DNA of 63,771 nucleotides. It comes from a virus. The stretch spans positions 1 through 63,771 of IMG/VR virus record IMGVR_UViG_3300027741_000060, one strand, 5' to 3'. The notes beneath the pieces were generated by a model. It worked only from the letters and a program-made list of their open reading frames with translations, ran no database searches and was not told the origin of the DNA. The position numbers were made by a program, and so were the translations under genes. Of the stretch, positions 25,952 through 38,700 are shown piece by piece (position 1 is the first letter of the stretch; the number at the start of each line of letters is the position of its first letter).

Positions 25952-26560
25952 TTATGCAGCACTGAGGTTGGTCAGTGTTTGGATCCTCAAGGTGTAGTCG
26001 ATTTGAATCTGACGATTCAAACTCTTTTGCACTGGGTGAAATATCACATGGGTGATCAAGCGCAGATTGTCTGCGCTGCCGTTCCAGGACTTGAGTCCCA
26101 GTTCGTCAAACACATATTCACCGTTGAAATTGGTGGAATTGTCAAAGGCCTGTTGTCCGTCGGGTTCACCGTAGTCCAACAAACAGCTGACCAATATGTC
26201 AGTGTATACTTTTCCCGAAGTGTGCAACACTGTCATGTTGTTGTTGGCAGTGTCTGTGTTGGCAGCAGAATTGTCATCCACAACCTTGGCATAGGTTTGA
26301 TTGTACAAGTCAGCGTTCTGACCTGTGGTGTTGGGGGGCAAATAGGTAATAACACCGGTGGGATCCACTGAGCTGCCACCGTTGCCAAAGGCCATTTGAT
26401 AGATATAGCCTACATCTCGGTTGCTCAAGGTCTGGGCCATGGCAATGGAGATATTTTCGTAATGAATTTTATTCTTTTTGTCTACCAGAATTTCTCCCGA
26501 AACAGGGTCAAATATCTTGACAAAACCTTGAATTTGGGTCAGGCCCGGAGTGATAATCAT
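25952..26560 (-). CDS. Virion structural protein with KIFDP-GEI motif
   Basis: A 202-residue protein. Its N-terminus, GFVKIFDPVSGEILVDKKN, matches the C-terminal end of the 49-residue protein encoded directly upstream (VRIRDPKTGEIFVEKR), so the two share a module. The remainder is a mixed beta protein ending in QIQIDYTLRIQTL. Its position between the giant baseplate-region protein and the fibre gene suggests a tail or fibre component. The start forms an ATGA overlap with the preceding small gene. Confidence 0.8.
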   Translation of the reverse strand: MIITPGLTQIQGFVKIFDPVSGEILVDKKNKIHYENISIAMAQTLSNRDVGYIYQMAFGNGGSSVDPTGVITYLPPNTTGQNADLYNQTYAKVVDDNSAANTDTANNNMTVLHTSGKVYTDILVSCLLDYGEPDGQQAFDNSTNFNGEYVFDELGLKSWNGSADNLRLITHVIFHPVQKSLNRQIQIDYTLRIQTLTNLSAA

Positions 26561-26706
26561 GCTCGTTTCTCCACAAAAATTTCCCCGGTTTTGGGATCTC
26601 GGATGCGAACATGTGCTTCTACCGAAACAGATCCGGTATCGTTGGGCTTGCGAGGAGCTGGCACAACAGGCTGCGCAGGAGTGACGGGTACTGTGTTTTG
26701 AGTCAT
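26557..26706 (-). CDS. 49-residue protein sharing a module with its neighbour
   Basis: A short gene supported by an ATGA junction with the following gene and by homology within the window. The product has a Pro-rich N-terminal half (TPAQPVVPAPRKP) and a C-terminal VSVEAHVRIRDPKTGEIFVE, which repeats the KIFDPVSGEILVDK motif of the next gene. I recall similar short proteins near fibre genes in marine T4-like phages. It may be a structural connector. It starts 17 bases after the giant gene's last codon. Confidence 0.72.
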   Translation of the reverse strand: MTQNTVPVTPAQPVVPAPRKPNDTGSVSVEAHVRIRDPKTGEIFVEKRA

Positions 26707-26722
26707 ATGCTATTTACCATGT

Positions 26723-29700
26723 TCAATTGCCGCACAAAAACCTTGCTGCTGGAGTGTCAGTATCTTGCAGGGCAACTCCGTTGCTGGCAGTGCCCTCGCC
26801 GGGTGCATACCATGTGACGCCTTGGCGTACCAGAATGGCAACTTCTACTCCTGCAGGAGGTGCTGTGTCGAATTCCACAGTTACCGGAGCATCTGCAATC
26901 ACTTCGAATCCAGTCAACAAGCGTGTGCCGCCCAAGTAAACTTCCACAGCCAAGTTCAATGAAGTACTGTCACCTGTATCCAAGTCAATGGTTTGGGCCA
27001 CAAATATTTTGGTAACACCGTCTCCGAGATTCTCTCCAGACACCAGCGGATAAGTGATGTTGCTGAGCACACGATCTTGGTACTGGGATGCCAACAAATT
27101 GCCACGACTCATGTCATACACTGCAGAGCCTGCGGCATGATCTGCTGCGCCTGTACCGCCGGTGCCTCTACGCAGGCTAGTGATGGTGTTGGTCACAGTG
27201 TCTCGCACACGATACATGATGCGCTCGCCCTGAATTGTGAGCACGCCCCAACTGTTGCCAGATTCAGACAAGTCAGGCTCAGTCAGTGCGCTGGCATTTT
27301 TCACATGTATTACATCATCTGTGGCCAATAAATCTTGAGTCAATTCTGTACTGGTATTGACTGTGATGCGATAGATTTCCTGAACACCGCGCATGTCTTG
27401 GAAAATACGGAATGCCATGGCCTCGGGCACTGTACTATTGGTAAATTCAGAGACGACAACAGTATCTGTGGGTTTTAGAATCCGGCCACTCAACAACACA
27501 ATTTCGTTGCCCACCAAATCAAAGTCTTGATTGGGGTACAGTTTCAGTCCATTCAGTGTAACCCACAGTCGGTCTGGATTTTCAACTGGCTGATCCAACA
27601 GCAGCTGATTCACTGTTACAATTTCGCCTGCAGCATAGTCAAAACTGCCGGGTTCGTCAACCACATCACCGGTGTCAAAGTCAGTGGTATCATATGCTTC
27701 TTGAACAACTTGGTTGATTGTGGTTGCACCCACATATACCTGTGTCAAAATGTCTTGCTGGCGTGTGTCATTCCAGGTTGTGACCGAAACAATGTCTCCG
27801 GCAAGTGGCGTCAGACCACTGCCGGGAACAAACTGCAGTTGACCGCTGGCAATGTAGGCTTGTGCACCTGTGGTCACATATATTTTTACACTTTCGCCTG
27901 AGCTGGGCGGATCTACAAAGATCACTTCTCTAGGTGTTTCACCATCCCAGGATTCAACACCATAGTCTACATTGAGTATCTGTGGTATGTCATTGACATA
28001 AACTCGCACATCAACATCTGGAATTGTACCTTGACTGATGCCTATTCTAGTGGGCAATTGATAGCCCACGCTGCCATCTGCTAGATAAGCCACACCAGCC
28101 GATGATCTAGCACGGCGACCATTCACTGTGATCACAGCCGTGTCGGGATTGCTGTAGATCAAGCTGTTGGTCAAGGTATAAGACATTTCTCCTGCACTCA
28201 CAAACTGTTGAGTTTGCGGAGCACTCCAGTTGTAGGCTGTGGTAGTGTCTCCCACAACTGTGGCGCCAACGGCCACAATCAGCACAAAATCAGTGTCAGC
28301 AATACCCGGAGTGTCAAACACAACCAGGGTGGTGTTGGATTGCGCTTGCTCATAGCTGTAGCCCATGATTATGTTGCCATTGACAAAAATTGCCAGGTCC
28401 TGTATCAAGCTGTACTGTACCGGAATAGTCACAGACTCACCTATGTCACTGCCGACATAGGTCTGTTTGAACAGTTGATTGCCGCCACCCAGTTCATACA
28501 CCAGGATAGCAACAATATCACCTACTGCAACTCTGCTGGAAATTGTGACTTCTTGTGCCAACCAGTTGATTGAATAGTCGTGATTCTGATTCAAATCCAA
28601 GCCAGATGTTTGGTTGGATACTATAATTTGTGCAGGGTATGGCAACACATCAGCAAAACTCACCACAGGTGCGGTGCTGTCAGCAACAAATTTTGTGATG
28701 CCGGTGCGGAAGCCATGTCCATTGCCGGTCCAGTCAGATCCAGGAGCAGTGTACACACGCAAATCAAGCGTATCAAACTCGCTGCCGGGAATCAGCTCTT
28801 CGGGTGCATGGCTGGAATAGGTGTCAACATAGCCACCACCTTCAACATTGACATCGGTGTATCTAGTGCCCAGGTAAAGATCCAAATACGAACTCTGATA
28901 ACGAGCATCCAGCAAGCCCAGGTAGAATGTGGGTGTTCCGTCGGGTTCATAGGAAAGATTGGTAAACGGGAAGGAGTCAAAGCCCACAGCATCAAATCCC
29001 GGACGAATATCAAAATTCACACCCTGTACTTGCACGCCGGGATATTCCACACCGTCAATCAGGAGTGGCAAGCTCAAGCCAGGTTGATTCACTGCAGGAA
29101 CATACAATCCCATGGTTCGATCCACACCACTCAGTGTGGCTGGATCCACCAACTGCCAGTTAGAGGGATCAAACGAATCTGATTCAACTGTGCCCACAGC
29201 CGACCACACACGATTTACATAACGAACTTGCGTGCTATCAGTATATGTGACTCCGGGTTCCCAATCAACTATGGTGGTTTCATATTGATATCGGTCATAA
29301 CGAATTGTGGTACGGAACGATCTCACAAGATCATTGCCCATCACAGCTGATGCGCGAGCACTGGATCCGTTGCCGCCTGAGAAAGTGATCACTGCTGTGG
29401 TACTGTAACCTGCACCAGGAGATACTATATTAATGCGATACACACGACCAGCCGAGTCAACGGTGGCAGTCATTTCGGCTGGTTCTGTACAATCACCTGT
29501 CACCGTGACCACAGGAGGTTCAGTATACCCTGATCCGCCATCGGTAATCACCACATCCTGAATGCTCAACAAGTAGTTGTTGTACCACTGATCCCAGGGT
29601 GTTTGAGTCCACAATGTGGCAGAAGCTGAAGTATCTGCTGTGTCACTGGGAGTACCTGTGCCAGTGGCTGTGCTCACAGTATATGGTAACAAAATAGGAC

Positions 29701-32700
29701 TCACATACTGTGGTATGGTCAAATTGTTGTTGTAGTAGGCTGGTACATCAAAGTCTGAGATGTTGCCAGCATACACATCTTGGCCATTGTAGTTGAGATT
29801 GAATTCTCGCACCTGCACATGGTATGGTTTGACTTCTTGAAGATAATCCAGCACAAATGTTTGATTGTCTTGACTGTAAATCTGATAAGGTTCAAGACTT
29901 CTAACGCGATGATCAACATCAATCAAACTGGTCTTAACCAACCACTCGGGCGCTGAGAATTCACTCAGCACAAAATCAAACACCAACATCAAGGTACGAT
30001 TGCGTTCAATCAACAAGTCATCTACAAACAGTTCTTGGTTGATGGCTTGGATGATTCTGCGAGTTTCAATCACAGGCTCTTGGTCAAAATACTGGGCATC
30101 AAACACTTCGGCATCAAAGCCAAAACGACCCACACCGTAATCCCATAGTTCTTTGCTGAACTCAATGGTTCCGTCTTCGAGCCCCACGCGATCCCATCCT
30201 GTGACCGTGCGTTGATAAATTTCAAATTTGTTCTGTGAGTTGGCTGTGACACGCACACTGGCACCCACTGGTACATTCAGTGTGGCCAGAGCTGCATAGT
30301 TGGCAACTTCTGCCACAGGGTTTACTGTGCTGTTGTAGCCAGGTTGATACCAGTTGATGTAACTCCAGTACAAAGCAGTGTCATAGTTCTGCACTCGTGT
30401 CAGTGTCAATTCATTTTGTGCGGCGCCACTTACTACTTGATAAATGGTCCACAAACCGTTGTTGTCAGCATCAGTTGCTACCAAATATTTCCAACCCGGA
30501 TTCACCAAGGCAAGATTTTGATACGACAATTCAGTCAAGTCGACTACTCGTTGATTCCAAGCGCCCGACGCTGTGCTGGGCTCAGGCTCACGACTGTTCA
30601 AAAGATCAAACTTGCGAATTTCTGTTATGGGATAATTTTTCAACACAGCATTTGCTCTACCCAGGTAGTTTTCTAAGGCTGCAAAACGATCCACAAACAT
30701 GCTTTGTCGTGGACGGAATTCAACCCCATATCGTTCAGCTGGACTTAGACCCGGATCAGGCACAGGTGCACCAGAAGAATTTACGCCGCAAAAACTGTCT
30801 TGTAGCTTGAGATAGAGATTGCTGCTGAGGAAACTGTCGGCTCGGCCTTGAGCAATCAATTCATACTCAATGTGTACATTGGCGTCGTTGGCTTCGCGAT
30901 CATATTCAACATGCAGTATGGTTTCGGTTGCGGATATCAGATCCAACACATTGTAGATGGCCACGGTGCTGGCATCCAGCGGTGCCATGTAAGCAATGCC
31001 GCTGCCACGAGGATTTTCAATATAGCTGGCAATGGCCGAGGTACTGAGACGCTTGTTGGCCACAGTATTGACTGTGGTGATATTTCTCACCCAGAAATAG
31101 TACAATGTGGCAATCACACCATTGCTGCCAATTTCAGCTCGAGTGGTGTAAGAGATCAAACTAAATGGTGTGCCAGGACCGGTGTAGTTGGCAGGCGGCT
31201 GTGTGCTTTCAATCCACTGATAGATGTCCACTCTGCTGCCCGGAAACACTTGCCCCCAGCGACGGCTGGCATACACCGTGTCATCTTGGTTGGGGTCAAT
31301 GAATCGCACATTGTTGGTATCCCACCAAATCTCGCCCACATGATCCCGGGACCAAGGTTGGCCAATGTTGTGCACCGAACCTTGATTGTATCTAGCCGGG
31401 TCCACAGCACCAGTGTAGTCAATGTTTTCCTGAGCCACACCCAAGATTTTGCCCTGCAAGGGATTGAAAAAATCCAAGTAGCTAGTAACTGTGCTAGCCA
31501 GCTTGTTGTACATGAACACTGAATTCAACAGGGCAACATCTACCACAGGTTGCTGCTGATGTTTCACCGTCCAAGCTGCGGTTCCTGTGGTGTTGTTGAA
31601 CACACTGACCGTGCCATAGTTGACAGGTTCTGTGGCAGGATCATTGCCGGGTGCGCCCACCAGCAGTCGACCAGTCACATAGTTGACCGAGTCACCAAAT
31701 CTGTCTTGATCAGCCAGAGTGGAAGTATATATCTGTTGGCCAAACACAAACATGCCGGGATCAGCGGCTGAGTCTGCTGCACTAGGCAAGTAGTCATAGG
31801 TATAAACAACACCACTGCCCACAATAGGAGAGAAGTAAGTGGTACTGTGTTCGTCAAAGTAGGTGTTGCCCGAATCAAAATCCATGGGCTCGTACACATT
31901 GCCACGCGGTGCACCCACTACCAAGGTCAATGCTGTGGTGTTGACTGTGACCGAGGATCCAAATTCAGCATAGGCCACTGGTAACGGACTAACAATAGTT
32001 TGTGTGTACACAAAGGTCGCAAACCCCAGGTCATCAAACGCAGTTCCTGATGCACCCGGTAACACAGTGAGCTTGTTGAATGATTCAGCAGCAGCGGAAT
32101 TCTTGACCGACAGTGTCATGCGACCCGATACCACTGTGACTGTTTGGTTAGCCGGTGGTGCTGCAAAGAACACAATCTGCTGAGTGCTATTGTCGTACAC
32201 ATAGTCTGTGTTGTTGATCTGCAGATTTTGCCCCACATAGACCACAGGTGTATATGAAGCAGCAGCAGAATAGATATTGCCAACATCAAATGTTTGTGTG
32301 ATTCCGTCGGCTGTGAATTTCACATTTCTAGTCGGAGTAGCTACCACATTGGGTATACCACTGTTGTTGATAGCGTTAATCAATCCGGCAATGTTGGTGT
32401 CAGGAGCTGCCGGTACTGCCACAGGATAGTTGTTGATTCTCACAACATCCCCAGCAACCAGGGTTGGATTGGCCACCTGAGAAACTGTGACACCATACAC
32501 TCTAGACTGATTTACTCTGCGTTCCACGCTGCCGGCTTGCACCAACACTGAACCATCTGTGGGTGCGCCAACATAGATGCTGCAGTTGTAAGGACACATG
32601 TCCACGGCTGCACCATAACTGGCTTCGTCGAATTGAACATGAGACGAAAATTCTTCAACCAGAGAGAACTGATTGCTTTCAATGTCTAATGCATCGCCCG

Positions 32701-35700
32701 GAGAGAGGCTCACTGAGCTTGACAACACAATGTTGTTGCCCACCACAGAAAACTCTCCGCCGATGTAACTGGCCGAATTGGTTAGATAACGATTGTTCAA
32801 CAATACTGCTACCGGGGCACGCCACTCTGCAGGAATAGCATAGGTGGTTTGGTCTACATCAGTTATTTGATATCTTGTGACATATCGATCAAACACATAG
32901 GCAGATCCTGACTCAACCGAACCCACTGTGGCTCCGGGAGCACCAACAACAATTTGTCGTCCATCTGTGGTAACAGAGAGAGACTGACCAAACTCAGCAT
33001 CGGCATCTAGACCGGGCACACTGATTGTGTCTATGTATTTGAAATAGGTATTGACTGTGGCTGTGATGCTGGTGTCAACTGCAGGTGCAGAATTAAACAC
33101 CACTTGTGAATCTTCATCAACCACATAGTCAATACCAGGTCTCTGCAACACACTATTCACTGACAACAAAAATGATTCTACGCCGTCGATACCGTACAAG
33201 TATGGAGAGAAAGAAAATGTCACAGTTGATCCGTCACCTGTGAAACTGTGATCCATTCTTCTGGTTATTGTCAACAGTTGTTGTGCTTGAGGTGGGATGG
33301 TGAACACCACTGCACCTGTGGACAGATTCACTGTGTAGTCCACATCCAGTGCATAGACAACATCATTGATAGCAACCGTTAATTGATCGGGCTGGTCAAT
33401 CATGATGCTGTTACTGTAGTTGTAACCTTTTACACCAGTGGTGGTGTATGTTACACTTTGATCTTCAACATCTACTCTGCCATAGGCATACACTCGATTG
33501 GCACCAGGCGCCGACACATACATCCAGCGTTCGTCTTGACTGACGGCAACTGCTGTGCCAAATCCACGAACAGAAAAATCTCCATCAGGAACAGTCAACA
33601 ACTGTGTGATATCGTAGGCATTGGATATTTGAGAGAACTTGATCACTGTGGCATAACCCATGCCCGACGCACTGGCGGGCGCACCTGCCACAGCCCAGAC
33701 TTGATGGCCGAACTCCACCGAGGCACCATAGTTTACTGTGTCTACAGCCGAAAGTTCCAAGATGGCTGTTTGTGTGTATGCAGTGTCTTGATTGCCGCCA
33801 TACCCATACACCGCGCCGCGGCTGCTGTTGTAACCAGGTGCACCAATTAGTGCCCCAGCATTGTTGTAGGCTTGTGCAACCGCAGAACCAAAGTTGGTAT
33901 TTTCACTCACGATGCCGGTTATGAGATCAGCACCGGTTGTGAACGGTTGTTGTTTTTCCAGCACTTGCCAGTGACCGGCACCATCATTGTCTACCCATGC
34001 TCGGGCACCGGATCTCAATTCTGTAGCATAGGGCAAGGCAGCAACATCGCTGGCTTGTTTTACACGCATGGTCTGCAGGAAGAAACCAATGCCTTGACCT
34101 TCAATAATGTGTTGTTTGGAACGACCAAAGTCGTATGCAATGGTCAGTACATTGGGCGCAGAGTCGTCCATATTCAACACACGATACACGCCGTTCACTG
34201 CCGAATCAAAATACTTGATTACCAACAAGTCACCGCGCTTGAGACCATGTGCTTGGGTGAATACCACTTGACTGGTACCATTCAAATTGTCTGAAATTGC
34301 ACCAATGAAGCCGGGTGTTTTGTTGGCACGGTAGATATCCCAGTCATAGTTGTTGACCTTGGCCACCCAGATTCTTGTGCCAATACCAATGTTGCCAATG
34401 TTCTGTGACAGGTTTGTGGGATCATCTAAAGAGAACATGGTTATGTCAACGTCATTGAAGTTGACATAACCTGCTGTGGGCAGCGCCACATCAGTCACCT
34501 GTGTGTATGTGGTAGGCAAGATGTCTGTGGATGTGATTTTAAAACTCTGTCTCCAAAGATCACTCAGGAACACAGTTTGGTTGGCCAGACTTGATTCACC
34601 CGGATTGATCACTTGAATGGTAGCAGGATCTGACTGCAAGTCAGCTGCGTTCAATTTCAGTTCAAAGAAGCTGCGGTTGGCGTTGGCACCATAGGTACCA
34701 CGCTTGACTGCCCAATTTTCATAGATGTTGTATTCAGCAGTTTCTTTGCCAAGATTGGCACCGGTGAATATCTCTGCTGCACGAATAGTGCCTTTGTCTG
34801 CAATAAATTGTTGATAGAGATTTACCTGACTCACATCATCAAGATTCAAGTCTGTCATGTACTGTCTCGGCCTGAAACCAATCAAGCCATAGCTGAGCAA
34901 GTCATTGTCACTTTCAAGATTGGCTCGTTGTGTGTCATAGCTGTTGGCCAACTGATCAGCTTTGTTGGCAATGTTAGGCAACAGCCCGCGTTGAATTCTA
35001 GCATAGTCACTCTTGAACCAGTCATTGTAGTCAAATTCCAATTTGGGCTGCACAATGCCCTGTGCTGACCAGTAGTTGTTTTTGTACAGCACAATCTCGC
35101 CACGAGCATATCGACGATTTGGCTGCCAGGGCTTGACATTGTCTTGATTGAGCACAAACCCTTGTGCATCCAAGGTACCATTCCAATCTGTGGAAGTGGC
35201 TGCCACCAAGTTGATACGACTTTGTCTGGCGCCAGTTGTGGGGTTGTAGATCAAGTCATTGAAAATACTCACATTGTCTAGCACCACCAGATGTTCATAA
35301 TTGGTGAATCTTAACTGTATGTAAGCAATGCTGGACGAAGTGGTGCTGGTAATGCTGAAGAAATTGCCCAGGCGTTCAATCACAAGATCTCTAGCATTGA
35401 CTGGCAATCGGTTTTGATCAATTACCAGGTTCTCGGGATTCTGGAACTGTATGCTGTCAATCACAGCACCTGCACGTGTAGCTTCCAGTCTTGTGGCCAC
35501 AGGATTAAGGTTGATTACGCTGCCCGTGGCCCAGCCCTGATTAGCCCAGTACAAAAATTCCCGGGCCATTTGTTGCCAGTCCAGAGTATAACCGTTTTCT
35601 CTAGTGGTGAATGTCAGGCCTTGTGAGGTCAAATACTCGCCATAACACAACAAGAAATCCGCTACAGCAGTTTGATTTGCAAAGTTGAATCCGTAGGGAA

Positions 35701-38700
35701 CTTGAACTATGTTGTCATAGTATTGTCGTGGCACTCGAACTGTGCTGCCCCCGGCGCTGATGGTTTGTAACTGTCCATTGCTGCGACTGGCAAAGATATT
35801 GAAATAAGGGTCAGTGGTGCTGTAACCCAACACAGCATAGCCAGTGTCGGTGCTCTGCACAATCACAGCACTGTAGTTGACATAGGCAAACGGTACATTT
35901 TTGTACAAGCTGAGATTGTAGCTTTCGTCAGGCAACAACAAACTGCTGTTTTGACTGTCAGGACTGGATCTTTCGGCATATACCTTCATGTACTGCTTGT
36001 CAGAGAAAGAGGCCATTCTGTAACACAGTCTCACATCCAGACTGGCCAACTGAGCTTGCAATGCTGAAGTACTGTTGATTCCCAGCTGTTGATTGTAGTC
36101 CACAATCCAGTTGATGTAACTAGCCTTGCTGACGCCATTGCCGTAGACTTCGATGCCTGAAGCATCTAAACGGTATCTATTGTTATACAAGTATTGACCA
36201 AAATCAGTGTTGTAACGATACAGGTCGCGATCAGCAAACAACGAGAAAAATTCAGCTGGACGAGTCAGTGACAACAAACGCATCACAGCAAATGGATAGG
36301 AGGAACTGGTCCACCAAGCAGCTTCTACAGGACCGCCATCACCTACCACCCAGCTCTTGCGCCACACATTGGGATCGTATTGTCCTACCACAGAGTCTAG
36401 TGGTGGCAACAGTTCTCCTTCGGTGCCCACAGGGATATAGTACTGCAGATTGGGTCGAACATACTCAGGGCGAACACGGAATCCAGACGGATCGGCCACA
36501 AGGCCCTGGGCTAGGTCGTCCCACAACACCAAGTTGTCCGAAGTGTAGGGTGCCGGACCATAACGATTTTCCCACCAGCTGGGTTGTTCGGTAAATCCCA
36601 GCATTTCCCAGGGAGTGAGATTGGGACTCAGGGTGTCATAAAAATATCTGTAGATGCCGCGCCAAGCGCCCAGCAAGGGTTGATTGTTAAGTCGGTCACC
36701 TGCGGCACTGTAGTTGTAGGTAAAAGCGTTGTTGGCCACATAGTCCTGACTCCGGTAGTCTAGCTTGTTCCAACCCACCCAGGTCAAGAAACTTTCAGAC
36801 AGTATGCCAGTTATTTCTGCAGCCGAATAGTCAGTGGTGCGGAAATAGCCTGGCAACACTTCAGCAATGGTGAGCGGCACTGGATTGTTTTGAGTCTTGA
36901 GGTTGTTGTAGATTCTCAACTCAAATTCCAGCAGCACACTATCTCGCACATCGCCGAAAGCCACTGTGACGGATCCGTCATGACCTTGAATCACTGGTGT
37001 GGGATTCACATAGTTGGGATCCACAAAAATTCTTGGACGCCAAGCTGGATACAAGCCCAGCTTGGTAGGAGTGTTGGGCACATAGTTGCCGGCTGTGTTG
37101 GCATATTCTCTGATGCTGACCACATCGCCCACACGCAGTGGGATCAGGATGGTGAGTCTTGGGCCATTTTCAGCTACCACATATTCAGTGTTGATGGCCA
37201 ACATGCGATCATTAACCCACACCAACAAGGCCCGGTAGTTGGCTGTGTCAAAATCATAGGTTTGAACTGTGTCAAATGTGGCAGTTGATATAGCAGTAAC
37301 AGTGTATTTGTTTGTGGTTGACCTCACACCAGCAGGCAACATGTCACTCCAATAAAAAGAGTTTGTGTCATTTTTGCCGGTGCCAAGCTCAGTAACTACA
37401 GCATCCAGGATGTCAGATGGAGTGTCGTTGATCCACTCGCCTGACACCACGGCTTGTAACATGCGAGATTTGAATTTGGTGTATTCACGATCGTTGAATG
37501 CTAGAGATTTGAATATGTCATAGGCCTGGTCACGCATGAAGAAGCCGGCCAAGGTCATGGGCGAACTCTGCTGCAGAATCTGCAGACCATAAGGAACAAT
37601 ATTGCCCAGGTCTCGGGAGTTGTTGGCACCGTTAATGGGACCAGTCAACCCTATTAAATTTTCGCCAATGGTTTCATAGTGACTGCGTGCTGTGCCCAAA
37701 GTAAACACCGGGCTGTTGGCATTGAACGGATTGTTTTCAAGATTCACAGGAACTTGATAGAATCCCTGAGCACTGACTTGATCACTCAATACCGCAACTT
37801 CTATTACTGCACCCGGAGCATACGCTTGATTCAGCACAATAGTGGTTGTGGCAGCGGTAGTGGTCACAGTGTATCGATCCGGAGACTGGAACTGTGAACC
37901 CACATACAACAATACCGCAGGTATGGCGGAATTTTCAGCCACTGGCACATCTAGTCTAAGCGGAGTACCATCATAGGCAAATTGAAACTGCTGACGAACC
38001 AGGCTCTTGGTCACAGCAGTTTGCCACCCTGTCAACTGAGAAAATTCAACGCGATTGCTGTATTGTCTTGCAAAACCCATGCTGATGTTTTCTGTAACAC
38101 CAGCACTGTTGCTCACATACACAAAAGTGTCGGTGTAGAGATTGTTGTCAAACACAATGTCACCGATGTTGCTGAGACTGAGGTAACGCAACGGAAAACC
38201 CAGCACAGGATCAATTGTGCCAGCACCCACAGCGTAACTGAAAAGTTTGGTACCGGTAAATGTGCTGCTGAAATATTTTTCACGATTGGCCAGGCTTGTA
38301 CCTGTGCTGTCGTAGATGTCAAACAAGGGCGCTTGATTGACAGAATTCTTTTGCTGTGCTTGGATCCAGTCCACACCATCAAAGTAAAATGTAGTTCCTT
38401 GCAATGTCAAGCCGTCTAGGCACAATACTGTTTGATCAATCGTGACCTCGGCATCTGCAGCCGGAACCAAATTGATAATGGGTTGTGTGATTACAGGGGG
38501 TTCAGTGTCAGGCGAGATAAAAGTCACTTGATAGATTTTGTTTCGTACCTGAGGATCTTGGTCTGCGGCAAAAATCACTCGAGTCCCGGAACGGAATTGG
38601 TAACCGTCAACTCCGTACCCAGTGGTGCCATTGACAGTGCTAAATGCATCAGTTACACCAAAGTCAATGATGTCAATGGGTTGCTTGGCTTGGGTTCCAG

